Source: Megalobrama amblycephala (Eukaryota > Chordata > Actinopteri > Cypriniformes > Xenocyprididae). Taken from it: DNA of 64,000 nucleotides. Under the pieces are notes generated by a model. The model saw only the letters and a list, made by a program, of their open reading frames with translations, made no database searches and had not been told where the DNA came from. The stretch is taken from assembly GCF_018812025.1 (NCBI RefSeq), contig NC_063062.1, positions 40,392,340 to 40,456,339 on the forward strand, read 5' to 3'. Shown in pieces: positions 13,701 to 24,300 of the stretch. Both the position numbers and the translations under genes were made by a program. Positions within the stretch are counted from its first letter, which is position 1, and each line of letters begins with the position of its first letter.

Positions 13701-14900
13701 TATCAAGAAAGTTGGAAATTTGACATTGCGAGTCAAGCACTTACTCAGCTTAATCAGACCAAGTGGAATTCTCCTCAGGTTCTGCCGTTCACACAGGACG
13801 TCCAAAAACTTCATTGCTATTTGTCTGACAAACAGCAAGAACTACTTGATGCTCTTCAAAAAGAGCCTTCTCCATTAAACTGGAAAGACCTAGCTAAAGT
13901 GACCCTGGCAAATGTTATCCTCTTCAACCGCCGTAGATCAGGAGAGGTATCCCGAATGCCCTTGTCTGTGTACTTGTCAAAGGATACATCAGAAACTCAT
14001 GAAGATGTTAACCTAGCCCTTACAGCACTCGAGCAGAAGCTTTGCAAACATTTTGTCCGGGTTGCCATAGTAGGAAAGAGAGGAAGGAAAGTCCCTGTTC
14101 TCCTTACTCCAGTAATGAGGGAATCACTTGATGCTTTGACCGAGAAGCGAGAAGAATGTGGAGTTCTGAAAGAAAATGGCTTCTTGTTTGCATTGCCACA
14201 CTCTGTCCATTACTTGAGGGGTTCTGATTGCATTAGGCAGTTTGTGAACGAATGTGATGACATCAAACATCCCGAAGCGCTAACTTCAACAAAACTAAGG
14301 AAACACATTGCTACTCTGTCAACCGTTCTAAATCTGAAAACAACAGAACTCGACCAGTTAGCAGATTTCCTTGGCCACAACATTGCAGTCCACAGAAAGC
14401 ACTACCGTCTTCCAGAAGGCACCCTCCAGCTGGCTAAAATTAGCAAAGTACTTTTAGCTCTGGAAAAGGGACGGCTAGGAGAGTACAAGGGGAAGAATCT
14501 GGATGAAATTCAGCTTGATGTGACTGGTATTAAGCCTTTTTTTTTTTTTTTTTTTGTCCATCTGTAAATCATTCTCTTTTAGAGATGTAGCATTTAAATA
14601 GAGTAGTAAAATTGAATTGAGTTGTGGTTAGTAGAATGGAATTAAATAGGACAGAATAACATACTCATGGGGAGAGCAGGTTTTATAGTTATAATAGACC
14701 ATAACTGGACCGTTTTAGACAGTCCGTTCAGTTCTTTATCAAGTATTTTTGCCTACTCTTGTTGGGTTGATCCCAGTTTCAGCTTTCCAACTCATTCATA
14801 TTCTATTACTATTCTATTCATATTCTATTCTGTTATTATTTCAGAGGCTGTTGACGTGGACATGGATGAGTGCTCTCAAGAAGAAGGTGTGTCTGTATGA
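3050..14900 (+). CDS. Multi-exon gene: SET-domain methyltransferase joined to a tyrosine-recombinase-like domain (gene model)
   Basis: I propose one gene with coding exons 3050-3158, 3485-3641, 4131-4323, ten 96-nt exons from 4438 to 9735, 11140-11253, 11394-11522, 11598-11705, 12459-14526 and 14845-14900. Each has an AG acceptor and GT donor, and the phases agree throughout. The full product would be about 1,297 residues: SET domain (about 37-153), up to ten 32-residue repeats, about 117 acidic residues, then a 707-residue zinc-finger and recombinase-like part. The joins are inferred from phase and direction only. The exon at 11140 starts with ATG, so two adjacent genes (a short KMT5A-like gene and a recombinase-like gene) remain possible. 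Promoter candidates are the triplicated block upstream. There are no stops or frameshifts in any exon, which argues for a living gene. Confidence 0.6.
4438..9735 (+). CDS. Ten identical-type phase-0 exons encoding a 32-residue repeat
   Basis: Every array unit has TTTCCAG, a 96-nt open exon, then GTAAAGG. The exon starts and ends in phase 0, so any number can be spliced in or skipped without shifting frame. The encoded repeat starts GPKKQASALETD and ends KMHDEITQ. It is hydrophilic and His/Asp-rich, and probably disordered. With all ten exons it adds 320 residues between the SET domain and the downstream acidic exons. I know of no domain match. The role may be a length-variable spacer, but that is inference. 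Confidence 0.7.
4438..10068 (+). repeat. Tandem array, 578-bp unit x about 9.7, each with one 96-nt exon
   Basis: Exons begin at 4438, 5016, 5594, 6172, 6750, 7328, 7906, 8484, 9062 and 9640, exactly 578 bp apart, and each is 96 nt. The units differ by only a few bases (for example TATATATA versus TAAATATA in the intron, and GTGTCACTTG versus GTGTCACTTA). Each intron holds two sub-copies of a phrase with TTTCTAGTCTGGGC and TATGGGGCCCTC. The last unit is cut at about 10068 by hAT-like sequence. The near-identity implies very recent expansion or active homogenisation; the assembler could also have misjudged copy number. Confidence 0.95.
9736..11139. other. Intron with hAT-like fragment and poly(T) tracts
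   Basis: After the last 96-nt exon the array ends and a hAT-like terminus starts at 10069 (TAGGGCTGCACAATTAATCG), the same terminal family as the palindrome at 42979. Poly(T) runs lie at about 10691-10717 and 10878-10903. No exon-like segment is evident until 11140. Confidence 0.55.
11140..11705 (+). CDS. Three acidic, Met-starting phase-0 exons
   Basis: Exons 11140-11253 (38 codons), 11394-11522 (43 codons) and 11598-11705 (36 codons) each begin with ATG directly after the acceptor AG and end in phase 0. Their products are Ser/Asp/Glu-rich with basic tails: SESDETDDEKD then RQKTR; SESIVDETDEESS then PKRRTK; SDESTDEIDTMSE then RPKRS. The second and third share MD-VPD at the start, so the three look like old duplicates of one exon. 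Acidic patches beside basic clusters suggest disordered nuclear protein with possible localisation signals. If a separate gene starts here, its first ATG would be 11140. Confidence 0.6.
11706..12458. other. Intron, no gene seen
   Basis: AT-rich intron between the acidic exons and the large exon. It holds a CpG-containing stretch at about 11770-11830 that looks like a repeat remnant. A pyrimidine-rich acceptor region with TTTTTCTTTTTTGAAAG ends at 12458. Confidence 0.5.
12459..14526 (+). CDS. Large exon: zinc-finger-like motifs and tyrosine-recombinase-like domain
   Basis: The exon is open for 689 codons and starts after GAAAG in phase 0. Order: acidic and Ser/Arg/Lys-rich N part (exon residues 1-110); a C2H2-like motif CLFCSQ...HLSRKH (about 143-158); a second Cys/His motif CVYCYGLF...RHFKVC (about 223-240); then a helical region. 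The last 230 residues look like a tyrosine recombinase: NRRRSGEVSRM (first Arg), GKRGRKVPVLLTP (Lys hairpin), STKLRKH (second Arg; the usual His of HxxR is Thr), FLGHNIAVHRKHYR (GH box and Tyr). Crypton and DIRS elements carry such domains, and similar proteins are widespread in animals as far as I recall. Four of the classic active-site positions plus Lys are retained, so activity cannot be excluded, but a domesticated DNA-binding role is equally possible. The donor is CTG|GTATTA. Without splicing, the frame would run into a poly(T)-coded Phe tract. Confidence 0.7.
14845..14900 (+). CDS. Putative last exon of the SET-recombinase gene
   Basis: After TTATTATTTCAG the segment continues the phase-1 frame of the large exon with EAVDVDMDECSQEE and reaches a TGA at 14898-14900 (GVSV then stop). 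A GT at 14887 could instead be a donor to a further exon that I do not see. The Asp/Glu-rich tail resembles the acidic exons upstream. Confidence 0.45.
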
Positions 14901-15475
14901 TTTTTTTTTTTTATTATTTATTTAATGTTTATGAATGACCTTATTTAAATTAACTGATTAAAATTAGATTCAACTTTGTCACTGTGCAGAGTACAAGTAC
15001 AGAGCCAATGAAATTTGGTCCAAATTGGCCAATCTTAATTGGCCAAATTGGCCGTTCTTATGGAGATGACATGACTACTTCGAGCTGTTTACAAAACTCT
15101 GCTGCTTTTTATTAGTTTATGTAAATACGCCATTTTCTATATAAAAAATACTAGTGCTGTTAATCAAATAAAAAAAAAGTAATCACACTTTTTTCTGAAA
15201 TTGAGATTAATCCCACCTAACATTGTTTTTAAACATTATTTTTATATCAATATTCAAAAATGCACAAATAACTTAGTATATTTTTAATATTTGTTTAATG
15301 CTGTCTTTTATTGATACCAATACTACTGATGTCTTTACCCCCCCCCTTTTAATATTTTACAATTGACTATAGCCATTTAACTATACAGTATAATTGAGAA
15401 CTATCATTTTTAACATTTATTAGACTTTAAAAAATAACCCATTATAATAAATTACATATTTAGCTACCTGAGCCC
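14901..15475. other. 3' flank of the SET-recombinase gene, no gene seen
   Basis: AT-rich sequence with a short GGCCAATTTTGG-type repeated phrase at about 15020-15055 and a poly(C) run near 15338. No clear poly(A) signal could be assigned. Confidence 0.4.
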
Positions 15476-15855
15476 TTAAAGGTGCTCTAAGCGATGTCAC
15501 ATGTTTTTAGGCCAAAACATTTTTTGTCACATACAGCAAACATCTCCTCATTATCCGCTAGCTGCCTGTCCCCTGAACACACGTTAAAAAAATGTGGTCT
15601 CTGTAGTCGCCACAAGCTCCAAAAATGGCAACAAAAACAAACTGGTGCAGCCTGGACCACGAAACATAATAAACGCGCTCCAGCCAATAACCGATCAGAA
15701 TGATTTTAAATGCGCCTTCATGACTGTTTCAGGAAGCACGGATGGGAGGGGAGGAGGAGGAGGAGGGAGGGTCTAGCTAGCCTCTGTTTTGTTTGACAAC
15801 ACTAAGAACGTCAACAGGAAGTTACTCCACCCAGGATCGCTTAGAGAACCTTTAA
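15476..15855. mobile_element. TTAA-flanked MITE with AGGTTCTCTAAGCGAT termini
   Basis: The left end TTAAAGGTGCTCTAAGCGAT and the right end ATCGCTTAGAGAACCTTTAA are inverted repeats with one mismatch, bounded by TTAA. TTAA targets are typical of piggyBac-type elements. The interior is CpG-richer than its surroundings and includes a GGAGGAGGAGG stretch. A second copy of one end is at 42250. Confidence 0.75.
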
Positions 15856-16067
15856 GCAGAAATATACAGAAATTGAATAAAGTTATCAAACACTAAATTC
15901 TAAATTAAATACAGCTCAATCCTTAAAGCTACAAAGGTTAAGTTAAACAAAGTTAATGATTTCCTCTTGGTAAATGGTTTCTTCTTCTTTTCCGATGAAG
16001 TTTAACAGTGGTTAAAATGCAGTGGTTAAAATTAAAACGACTATAATGCTGTGTACCAAACTGAAAG

Positions 16068-16504
16068 TGTCACAGGCACGCCAGGCTCTACCTTCACACA
16101 GACACAGCTCACGTCATCACCGGCGTTTTAATCACGCACACCTGCAGCCCATCACCACCCTCATCAGCAGCAGCACAAAAGACTCACGCACTCACTCAGT
16201 CACTGTCCAGTCTCGTTTGCACATGGTCTTACCTGCTTGCTTACCTCAAGGACTCCACTGAAGATACTTACCCTCGTTTCCTCATTGTCTCCTCTTCCTT
16301 CGTGAGTTCATCTATTTCTGCTCCAGCTCAAAGTCTGTCATCCATCTGCCATTACTGCAACACAAAGACAAGTATCAGTTCTACATCCATATCTGCCATC
16401 GTATTTACCTGCTATCACTTACCTGCACTCTGTCACTCAACTGGTTGTTCAATAAACATTATTACCTGCTTTCCTGTGTCGCTGTCCCCTTCTGTGTTGT
16501 AACG
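16068..16504 (+). repeat. 5' LTR of the gypsy element
   Basis: Begins TGTCACAGGC and ends TGTTGTAACG. It contains AATAAA in TTCAATAAACATT near the 3' part, a normal place for the LTR poly(A) signal. It matches the 3' LTR closely. Confidence 0.85.
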
Positions 16505-16535
16505 GAAGACCGGCCCAACACCGCTGAACACCAGT

Positions 16536-17713
16536 ATGAGTACCGCGGATCCATTCCAAGAGGTCATAGACGCATTGCGCCGAGCACTCACAGCCACTCC
16601 ACCCGCATCTTCACCAGCAAGCACTTCCGCATCCACCGCCGCCTCTTCCTCACCACCTGCCGTCGCTAGTCCCCATGGCCAAACCGGCACCCTTCTCTGG
16701 TTCGGAGGAGGATTGCAATGGATTCCTCCTGCAATGTTCGCTGGTCCTGGAGATGCAACTGCACCTGTATTCCAACGACAATGCTAAGGTAGCTTTTATA
16801 ATCTCTCAACTAGCAAGGCGCTTCGCTGGGCTGAACCGCTCTGGTCCCAGAAAAATTCCATTACCCAGTCTCATTGCTCACTTCAAAGTCGTCTTTGGAA
16901 GACCCGCGTGGGATTCATCCATCGGTGAGCAGTTATACCAATTGAAACGAGGTTCAATGACTGTTAACGACTATGCTCTCCAATTCAGAACCCTTGCTGC
17001 AGCTAGCAGATGGAACGAGCAGGCCCTTATCACCACATATTGTCAAGGGCTGCATACGAGGATTCCATCGGGCTTGAACACTTCATTCAACTATCCATCA
17101 GATTTGCCACTCGAATGCAGTCTTGTCTCAGAGCACCAGGGCCAGCCGCTTTTCCATCTTCACTCCGCCGACCAGAATCCGTCAGCTCCCCAGAACCAGC
17201 CAATGAACCCATACAAATTGAAAACACTCGTCTGTCTGCGGCAGAGACGGTTGACCCAGAACTTATGTTTATATTGTGGATTATCTGGGCATTACATCTC
17301 TGAATGCCCCACTCGCCCAGTTCATCCCATGGTGAGTGTGATTATTCCCTCTATTAATAAGATGAAACCACTCACCACTATTGTAAAACCTTACTGCTGC
17401 CGGTTTGTCTCTTCCAGTCAGTGCCCTCCTCGATTCTGGGTCAGCTGGTAATTTCTTATCCGGCGCCCTCTGCCGACAGCTCGATCTCAAGACAACAGCC
17501 ACGCCGTCGACTTACCAGATCCACTTGGTAACTGGAAGGCTCGTCAGCCGAAGTCAAGTGCGCTTCAGCGCAGGCCCGATCCAACTTCAAGTCGGCATCC
17601 TCCACGTTGAGCAACCCCATCTGCTGGTTCTGGAGGAATCCACCGATCTTCAGGGCGCCCGTGGTTGGAGCAGCATAACCCAGTCATTTCATGGAATACT
17701 GGGGAAATCCTGA
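16536..17713 (+). pseudogene. Gypsy gag and protease remnant, frameshifted
   Basis: The frame opens at ATG 16536 (MSTADPFQEV) and runs through a Ser/Pro/Ala-rich head. It shifts near 16670 to the frame with FSGSEEDCNGFLLQCSL, the Gag core that packages RNA, and a CCHC zinc knuckle (CLYCGLSGHYISECP, about 17270-17315). A second shift near 17400 leads to the protease frame with LLDSGSAGNFLS, the aspartic-protease active-site motif. Two shifts and the missing pol mean it cannot make a full polyprotein. Confidence 0.8.
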
Positions 17714-17977
17714 AGTGGGGTGACAACTGCTTCCTGGACTGCTTTCCTGAGTTTCCTGTTCCAAGCTCTCCTTGTTTTGAAGAATTACCAGTCTGTGCTA
17801 CGTCTTTAAGAAAGCCCCCTAGACAACCGTTCAGTGGACATTCCCCAGTGTTACTCCCACTTCAGTGATGTCTTCTGCCCAAGAAAGCCTCCACACCGGC
17901 CATGGGACTGCGCTATTGATCTGCTTCTGGGTGAGCCAGTGCTCCAAGGGAAGATCTATTCCCTATTCCCCTAGTAA

Positions 17978-18420
17978 TGTCACAGACTAGCCAGGCTCTA
18001 CCTTCACACAGACACAGCTCACGTCATCACCGCCGTTTTAATCACGCACACCTGCAGCCCATCACCACCCTCATCAGCAGCAGCACAAAAGACTCACGCA
18101 CTCACTCAGTCACTGTCCAGTCTCGTTTGCACATGGTCTTACCTGCTTGCTTACCTTAAGGACTCCACTGAAGATACTTACCTGTGTGTTCCCTCGTTTC
18201 CTCATTGTCTCCTCTTCCTTCGTGAGTTCATCTGAGTCTGCTCCAGCTCAAAGTCTGTCATCCGTCTGCCATTACTGCAACACAAAGACAAGTATCAGTT
18301 CTACATCCATATCTGCCATCGTATTTACCTGCTATCACTTACCTGCACTCTGTCAACTGGTTGTTCAGTAAACATCATTACCTGCATTCCTGTGTCGCTG
18401 TCCCCTTCTGTGTTGTAACG
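17978..18420 (+). repeat. 3' LTR of the gypsy element
   Basis: Starts TGTCACAGAC and ends TGTTGTAACG, followed by the GAAAG target duplicate. It has a short extra CCTGTGTGTT relative to the 5' LTR, which accounts for most of the length difference. Confidence 0.85.
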
Positions 18421-18463
18421 GAAAGACTCGTACCAAAAAATTGCTGATCTGTATAACACCCCA

Positions 18464-19765
18464 TAGGTGCATCTCAAAAAATTAGAAAAGCAAACATTCT
18501 TATATTCTAGATTCATTGCAGACAAACTGAAATATTTCAAGAGTTTTTGTTGTAATTCCGATGGTTACAACTTGTAGCTTAGGAAAATTAAATCAGTATC
18601 TTAAAAAATAGAATATTTTCTCAAAGATCAATTAAAAAAACAATATCCAAAGGTTTAATTATGTACTCAATACTTGGTAGGGGCTCCTTTTGGAAAAAAA
18701 ATCCTGCAATGCAGCGTGGCATGGAGGCGATTAGTCTGTGGCACTGCTGAGGTATTATTAAAGCCCAGGTTGCTTTGATAGCGACCTTTAGCTTGTCTGT
18801 ATTGTTGGGTCGGATGCTACTTATCTTCCTCTTGACAATATCCCATAGATTCTCTATGGGGTTCAGGTCCAGCGAATTGGCTGACCAGTCAAGCACAGTA
18901 ATATTATGGTCAGCAAACCACTTAAAAGTAGTTCTGGCACTGTGGGTAGGTGCTAAGACCTGCTGCAAAATGAAATCCGCATCTCCAAAAGCTTGTCAGC
19001 AGAAGGAAGCATAAAGTACTCTAAAATCTCCTGGTAGATGGCTGCATTGATTTTGTACTTGATAAAACACAGTGGACCAACACAGATGACATTGCACCCC
19101 AAATCATTACTGACTGTGGAAACTTCACACTGGACTTCAAGCAACTTTGATTCTGTGCCTCTCCACTCTTCCTCCAGACTCTGGGACCATAATTTCCAAA
19201 TAAAATTCAAAACTTGCTTTCATCTGAAAAGAGGACTTTGGACCAATGAGCAACAATCCAGTTCTTTTTCTCCTTAGCCCAGGTGAGATGCTTCTTGCTT
19301 TGTTTCTGATTCAGAAGTGACTTGGTTCTAGGAATGTGACAGTTGTAATGTGACAGTTGAAGATGTCTGTGTGCTGTGGCTCTTGATGCACCGATTCCGG
19401 CTTCGGTCCACTCCTTGTGAAGCTCTCCCAAGTTCTTGAATCTGCTTTTCCTGATAATCTTCCCAAGGCTGCAGTCATCCCTGTTGCTTATGCACCTTTT
19501 CCTACCATGCTTTTTCCTTCCAGTCAACTTCCTATGTGTATATTTCGATACAGCTCTCTGTGAACAGCTAGCTCTTTCAGCGATGACCTTCTGTGGTTTA
19601 CCCTCCTTGTGTAGGTTGTTGATGTTCATCTTCTGGACGACTGTCATATCAGTAGTCTTCCCCATAATTGAGGTTGCATGTTCTAAACTAGTTTAGGAGG
19701 TACCCAATATTTATACTCAAAACTAATCAAGCTCAGTGGAATATTTTCATTTTTTGAGATGCTCT
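18464..19765 (-). mobile_element. Decayed Tc1/mariner transposon
   Basis: The termini carry CATCTCAAAAAATTAGA at 18470 and the inverted TTTTTTGAGATG at about 19751-19762, next to TA at 18464. The transposase lies on the minus strand in pieces. The N-terminal DNA-binding part (19665 downward, MGKTTDMTVVQKMNI) and the first catalytic Asp region (FSDESKF) are in one frame. The DWSANSLDLNPIENLW region, with the later acidic catalytic residues, is in another. Confidence 0.85.
18621..19665 (-). pseudogene. Tc1-like transposase pseudogene
   Basis: Reading the minus strand from 19665, about 152 residues run with a paired HTH region and GRKR hinge up to FSDESKF at 19207. The frame then breaks. A middle piece (19210-18953) and a C-terminal piece (18968-18621, with SLDLNPIENLWDIVKRK) lie in other frames. 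Tc1 transposases are about 340 residues, so all parts are present but the gene is dead. It sits directly beside the gypsy 3' LTR. Confidence 0.85.
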
Positions 19766-19899
19766 TTTTTTTTTTTTTTTTTTGGTTTTTTTTTTTTTCA
19801 TTTTCCCAAGCTGTAAGTTGTAGTGCTGCAACAACGTGTCGACGTAATCAATTACGTCGACTACGAAAATACATCGACGTGCGTGAAATGCGTCAACGC
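19766..19899. repeat. Poly(T) and hAT-like fragment before the gap
   Basis: A T-rich tract is followed by TAGTGCTGCAACAACGTGTCG and repeated CGTCGAC words, the start of a fish hAT-type repeat, cut off by the N run. Confidence 0.5.
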
Positions 19900-20899
19900 N
19901 NNNNNNNNNNNNNNNNNNNNNNNNNNNNNNNNNNNNNNNNNNNNNNNNNNNNNNNNNNNNNNNNNNNNNNNNNNNNNNNNNNNNNNNNNNNNNNNNNNNN
20001 NNNNNNNNNNNNNNNNNNNNNNNNNNNNNNNNNNNNNNNNNNNNNNNNNNNNNNNNNNNNNNNNNNNNNNNNNNNNNNNNNNNNNNNNNNNNNNNNNNNN
20101 NNNNNNNNNNNNNNNNNNNNNNNNNNNNNNNNNNNNNNNNNNNNNNNNNNNNNNNNNNNNNNNNNNNNNNNNNNNNNNNNNNNNNNNNNNNNNNNNNNNN
20201 NNNNNNNNNNNNNNNNNNNNNNNNNNNNNNNNNNNNNNNNNNNNNNNNNNNNNNNNNNNNNNNNNNNNNNNNNNNNNNNNNNNNNNNNNNNNNNNNNNNN
20301 NNNNNNNNNNNNNNNNNNNNNNNNNNNNNNNNNNNNNNNNNNNNNNNNNNNNNNNNNNNNNNNNNNNNNNNNNNNNNNNNNNNNNNNNNNNNNNNNNNNN
20401 NNNNNNNNNNNNNNNNNNNNNNNNNNNNNNNNNNNNNNNNNNNNNNNNNNNNNNNNNNNNNNNNNNNNNNNNNNNNNNNNNNNNNNNNNNNNNNNNNNNN
20501 NNNNNNNNNNNNNNNNNNNNNNNNNNNNNNNNNNNNNNNNNNNNNNNNNNNNNNNNNNNNNNNNNNNNNNNNNNNNNNNNNNNNNNNNNNNNNNNNNNNN
20601 NNNNNNNNNNNNNNNNNNNNNNNNNNNNNNNNNNNNNNNNNNNNNNNNNNNNNNNNNNNNNNNNNNNNNNNNNNNNNNNNNNNNNNNNNNNNNNNNNNNN
20701 NNNNNNNNNNNNNNNNNNNNNNNNNNNNNNNNNNNNNNNNNNNNNNNNNNNNNNNNNNNNNNNNNNNNNNNNNNNNNNNNNNNNNNNNNNNNNNNNNNNN
20801 NNNNNNNNNNNNNNNNNNNNNNNNNNNNNNNNNNNNNNNNNNNNNNNNNNNNNNNNNNNNNNNNNNNNNNNNNNNNNNNNNNNNNNNNNNNNNNNNNNN
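19900..20899. other. Assembly gap (1,000 N)
   Basis: Exactly 1,000 N. The gap cuts a galectin exon: the sequence resumes 23 nt before that exon's donor. The missing DNA must hold at least the start of unit 0 of the galectin array, and may hold the first exon and promoter or more units. Confidence 1.
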
Positions 20900-21365
20900 T
20901 CATCAAATCCGAAGGATATCAGGTATGTGTTTTGTATGAGTCACTGCACATCCGTAAAAGAACTCTAGGAACTTGTCCTCACACGAGTTGTGTTGCTTTG
21001 GATCATCAGGTATACGTGAATGGCAAGGAGCAGTACACATTCAGGCACCGTATACCATTGGAAAAAGTGTCAGCGTTAAATATCACTGGAGATGTTGCAG
21101 TGAACCTTTTTGGCTTCATACAAGTGAGTTAGAATTCATACAGAAGTGTAAATATTTCAACATTGATGAGATTGTGTCGAAATCCATTGAGAATCACATG
21201 GAAAGTAAAGAGCTTTCTAAATACACTCTCTCTCTGTTCCCTCATTAGAACTGGAGCACATCTTCATTTCCTACAGAAGTTACAACAAAAATCATCAGTC
21301 TGGGCAGCTCACGTGGGGAACGTTCAACCGTACAGGCAGAGATCTTGCAGCCAGTCCAAAACCCT
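20900..21365 (+). CDS. Galectin unit 0 (partial)
   Basis: E2 tail 20900-20922 (IKSEGYQ), E3 21010-21123, linker E4 21249-21365. E1 and most of E2 are in the gap. The class of its sugar-binding core is therefore unknown. Confidence 0.85.
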
Positions 21366-24300
21366 GTGAGTGACCGATCCTTTCAGTGACTTCTGAATGC
21401 ACAACAAAGAGCAAACACTTATTGAAACAGCAGTGCATGAGAACTGTTTCATCCAAGAGCAATTGTCTCACTATAGTTTCAGGATGATGATGGCCACTTT
21501 AAACATCAACGAAATTCTAAATGTCTCATTTCATTGAGTTCAAAAACCTGCCACTGGAGAATCTAATAAATATAGGATAATGTCTATTTTTCTTGTGTTT
21601 ACTGCAGATCCTTCCTTATGTGGGCCCAATTTCTGGAGGAACTGAGAGAAGGCATGGCCTTGTACTTTCAAGGAGTTGTTCCCACTAATGCTGACCGGTA
21701 AGGAATTGTTGTTGATTTTTTGGACAATTTGGACAAAAACAATTCACTGTTATTTGCAATCGATTGCTTTAACATTTTACTTTCCATGCAGTTTTGAAAT
21801 AAATTTCAAGACTGGGCAGTCCGAGGGCGATGACATTGCTTTCCACTTCAACCCTCGAATGGAGAAGAAGGTGGTCATGAACAGCTTCAGGAACGGTGGA
21901 TTTGAGGCAGAGGAAAGTGTCTCTGATAACCCCTTTAAAAAGGGACAAGCTTTTGAGATGTTCACTGTCATCAAATCCGAAGGATATCAGGTATGTGTTT
22001 TGTATGAGTCACTGCACATTCCGTAAAAGAACTCTAGGAACTTGTCCTCACACGAGTTGTGTTGCTTTGGATCATCAGGTATACGTGAATGGCAAGGAGC
22101 AGTACACATTCAGGCACCGTATATTATTGGAAAAATTGTCAGCGTTAAATATCACTGGAGATGTTGCAGTGAACCTTTTTGGCTTCATACAAGTGAGTTA
22201 GAATTCATACAGAAGTGTAAATATTTCAACATTGATGAGATTGTGTCGAAATCCATTGAGAATCACATGGAAAGTAAAGAGCTTTCTAAATACACTCTCT
22301 CTCTGTTCCCTCATTAGAACTGGAGCACATCTTCATTTCCTACAGAAGTTACAACAAAAATCATCAGTCTGGGCAGCTCACGTGGGGAACGTTCAACCGT
22401 ACAGGCAGAGATCTTGCAGCCAGTCCAAAACCCTGTGAGTGACCGATCCTTTCCAGTGACTTCTGAATGCACAACAAAGAGCAAACACTTAATGAAACAG
22501 CAGTGCATGAGAACTGTTTCATCCAAGAGCAATTGTCTCACCATAGTTTCAGGATTGATGATGGCCACTTTAAACATCAACGAAATTCTAAATGTCTCAT
22601 TTCATTGAGTTCAAAAACCTGCCACTGGAGAATCTAATAAATATAGGATAATGTCTATTTTTCTTGTGTTTACTGCAGATCCTTCCTTATGTGGGCCCAA
22701 TTTCTGGAGGAACTGAGAGAAGGCATGGCCTTGTACTTTCAAGGAGTTGTTCCCACTAATGCTGACCGGTAAGGAATTGTTGTTGATTTTTTTGGACAAT
22801 TTGGACAAAAACAATTCACTGTTATTTGCAATCGATTGCTTTAACATTTTACTTTCCATGCAGTTTTGAAATAAATTTCAAGACTGGGCAGTCCGAGGGC
22901 GATGACATTGCTTTCCACTTCAACCCTCGAATGGAGAAGAAGGTGGTCATGAACAGCTTCAGGAACGGTGGATTTGAGGCAGAGGAAAGTGTCTCTGATA
23001 ACCCCTTTAAAAAGGGACAAGCTTTTGAGATGGTCACTGTCATCAAATCCGAAGGATATCAGGTATGTGTTTTGTATGAGTCACTGCACATCCGTAAAAG
23101 AACTCTAGGAACTTGTCCTCACACGAGTTGTGTTGCTTTGGATCATCAGGTATACGTGAATGGCAAGGAGCAGTACACATTCAGGCACCGTATACCATTG
23201 GAAAAAGTGTCAGTGTTAAATATCACTGGAGATGTTGCAGTGAACCTTTTTGGCTTCATACAAGTGAGTTAGAATTCATACAGAAGTGTAAATATTTCAA
23301 CATTGATGAGATTGTGTCGAAATCCATTGAGAATCACATGGAAAGTAAAGAGCTTTCTAAATACACTCTCTCTCTGTTCCCTCATTAGAACTGGAGCACA
23401 TCTTCATTTCCTACAGAAGTTACAACAAAAATCATCAGTCTGGGCAGCTCACGTGGGGAACGTTCAACCGTACAGGCAGAGATCTTGCAGCCAGTCCAAA
23501 ACCCTGTGAGTGACCGATCCTTTTCAGTGACTTCTGAATGCACAACAAAGAGCAAACACTTATTGAAACAGCAGTGCATGAGAACTGTTTCATCCAAGAG
23601 CAATTGTCTCACCTATAGTTTCAGGATGATGATGGCCACTTTAAACATCAACGAAATTCTAAATGTCTCATTTCATTGAGTTCAAAAACCTGCCACTGGA
23701 GAATCTAATAAATATAGGATAATGTCTATTTTTCTTGTGTTTACTGCAGATCCTTCCTTATGTGGGCCCAATTTCTGGAGAACTGAGAGAAGGCATGGCC
23801 TTGTACTTTCAAGGAGTTGTTCCCACTAATGCTGACCGGTAAGGAATTGTTGTTTTTTTTGGACAATTTGGACAAAAACAATTCACTGTTATTTGCAATC
23901 GATTGCTTTAACATTTTACTTTCCATGCAGTTTTGAAATAAATTTCAAGACTGGGCAGTCCGAGGGCGATGACATTGCTTTCCACTTCAACCCTCGAATG
24001 GAGAAGAAGGTGGTCATGAACAGCTTCAGGAACGGTGGATTTGAGGCAGAGGAAAGTGTCTCTGATAACCCCTTTAAAAAGGGACAAGCTTTTGAGATGG
24101 TCACTGTCATCAAATCTGAAGGATATCAGGTATGTGTTTTGTATGAGTCACTGCACATCCGTAAAAGAACTCTAGGAACTTGTCCTCACACGAGTTGTGT
24201 TGCTTTGGATCATCAGGTATACGTGAATGGCAAGGAGCAGTACACATTCAGGCACCGTATACCATTGGAAAAAGTGTCAGCGTTAAATATCACTGGAGAT

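Larger units (their letters stand above)
16068..18420 (+). mobile_element. Deleted Ty3/gypsy LTR retrotransposon with 5-bp target duplication
   Basis: Two closely similar LTRs (16068-16504 and 17978-18420) enclose about 1.5 kb of interior. The element is flanked by GAAAG (16063-16067 and 18421-18425). The interior has gag with a zinc knuckle, a protease fragment with DSGS, then only the very start of the reverse-transcriptase region (GEPVLQGKIYSL). The rest of pol is gone. It is non-autonomous, and the LTRs' closeness suggests a fairly recent insertion. Confidence 0.85.

Noticed and set aside
19759..21132. Long open frames across the N run
   Set aside because: They exist only because N codons are not stops. 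The real coding sequence begins at 20900 as an E2 tail.
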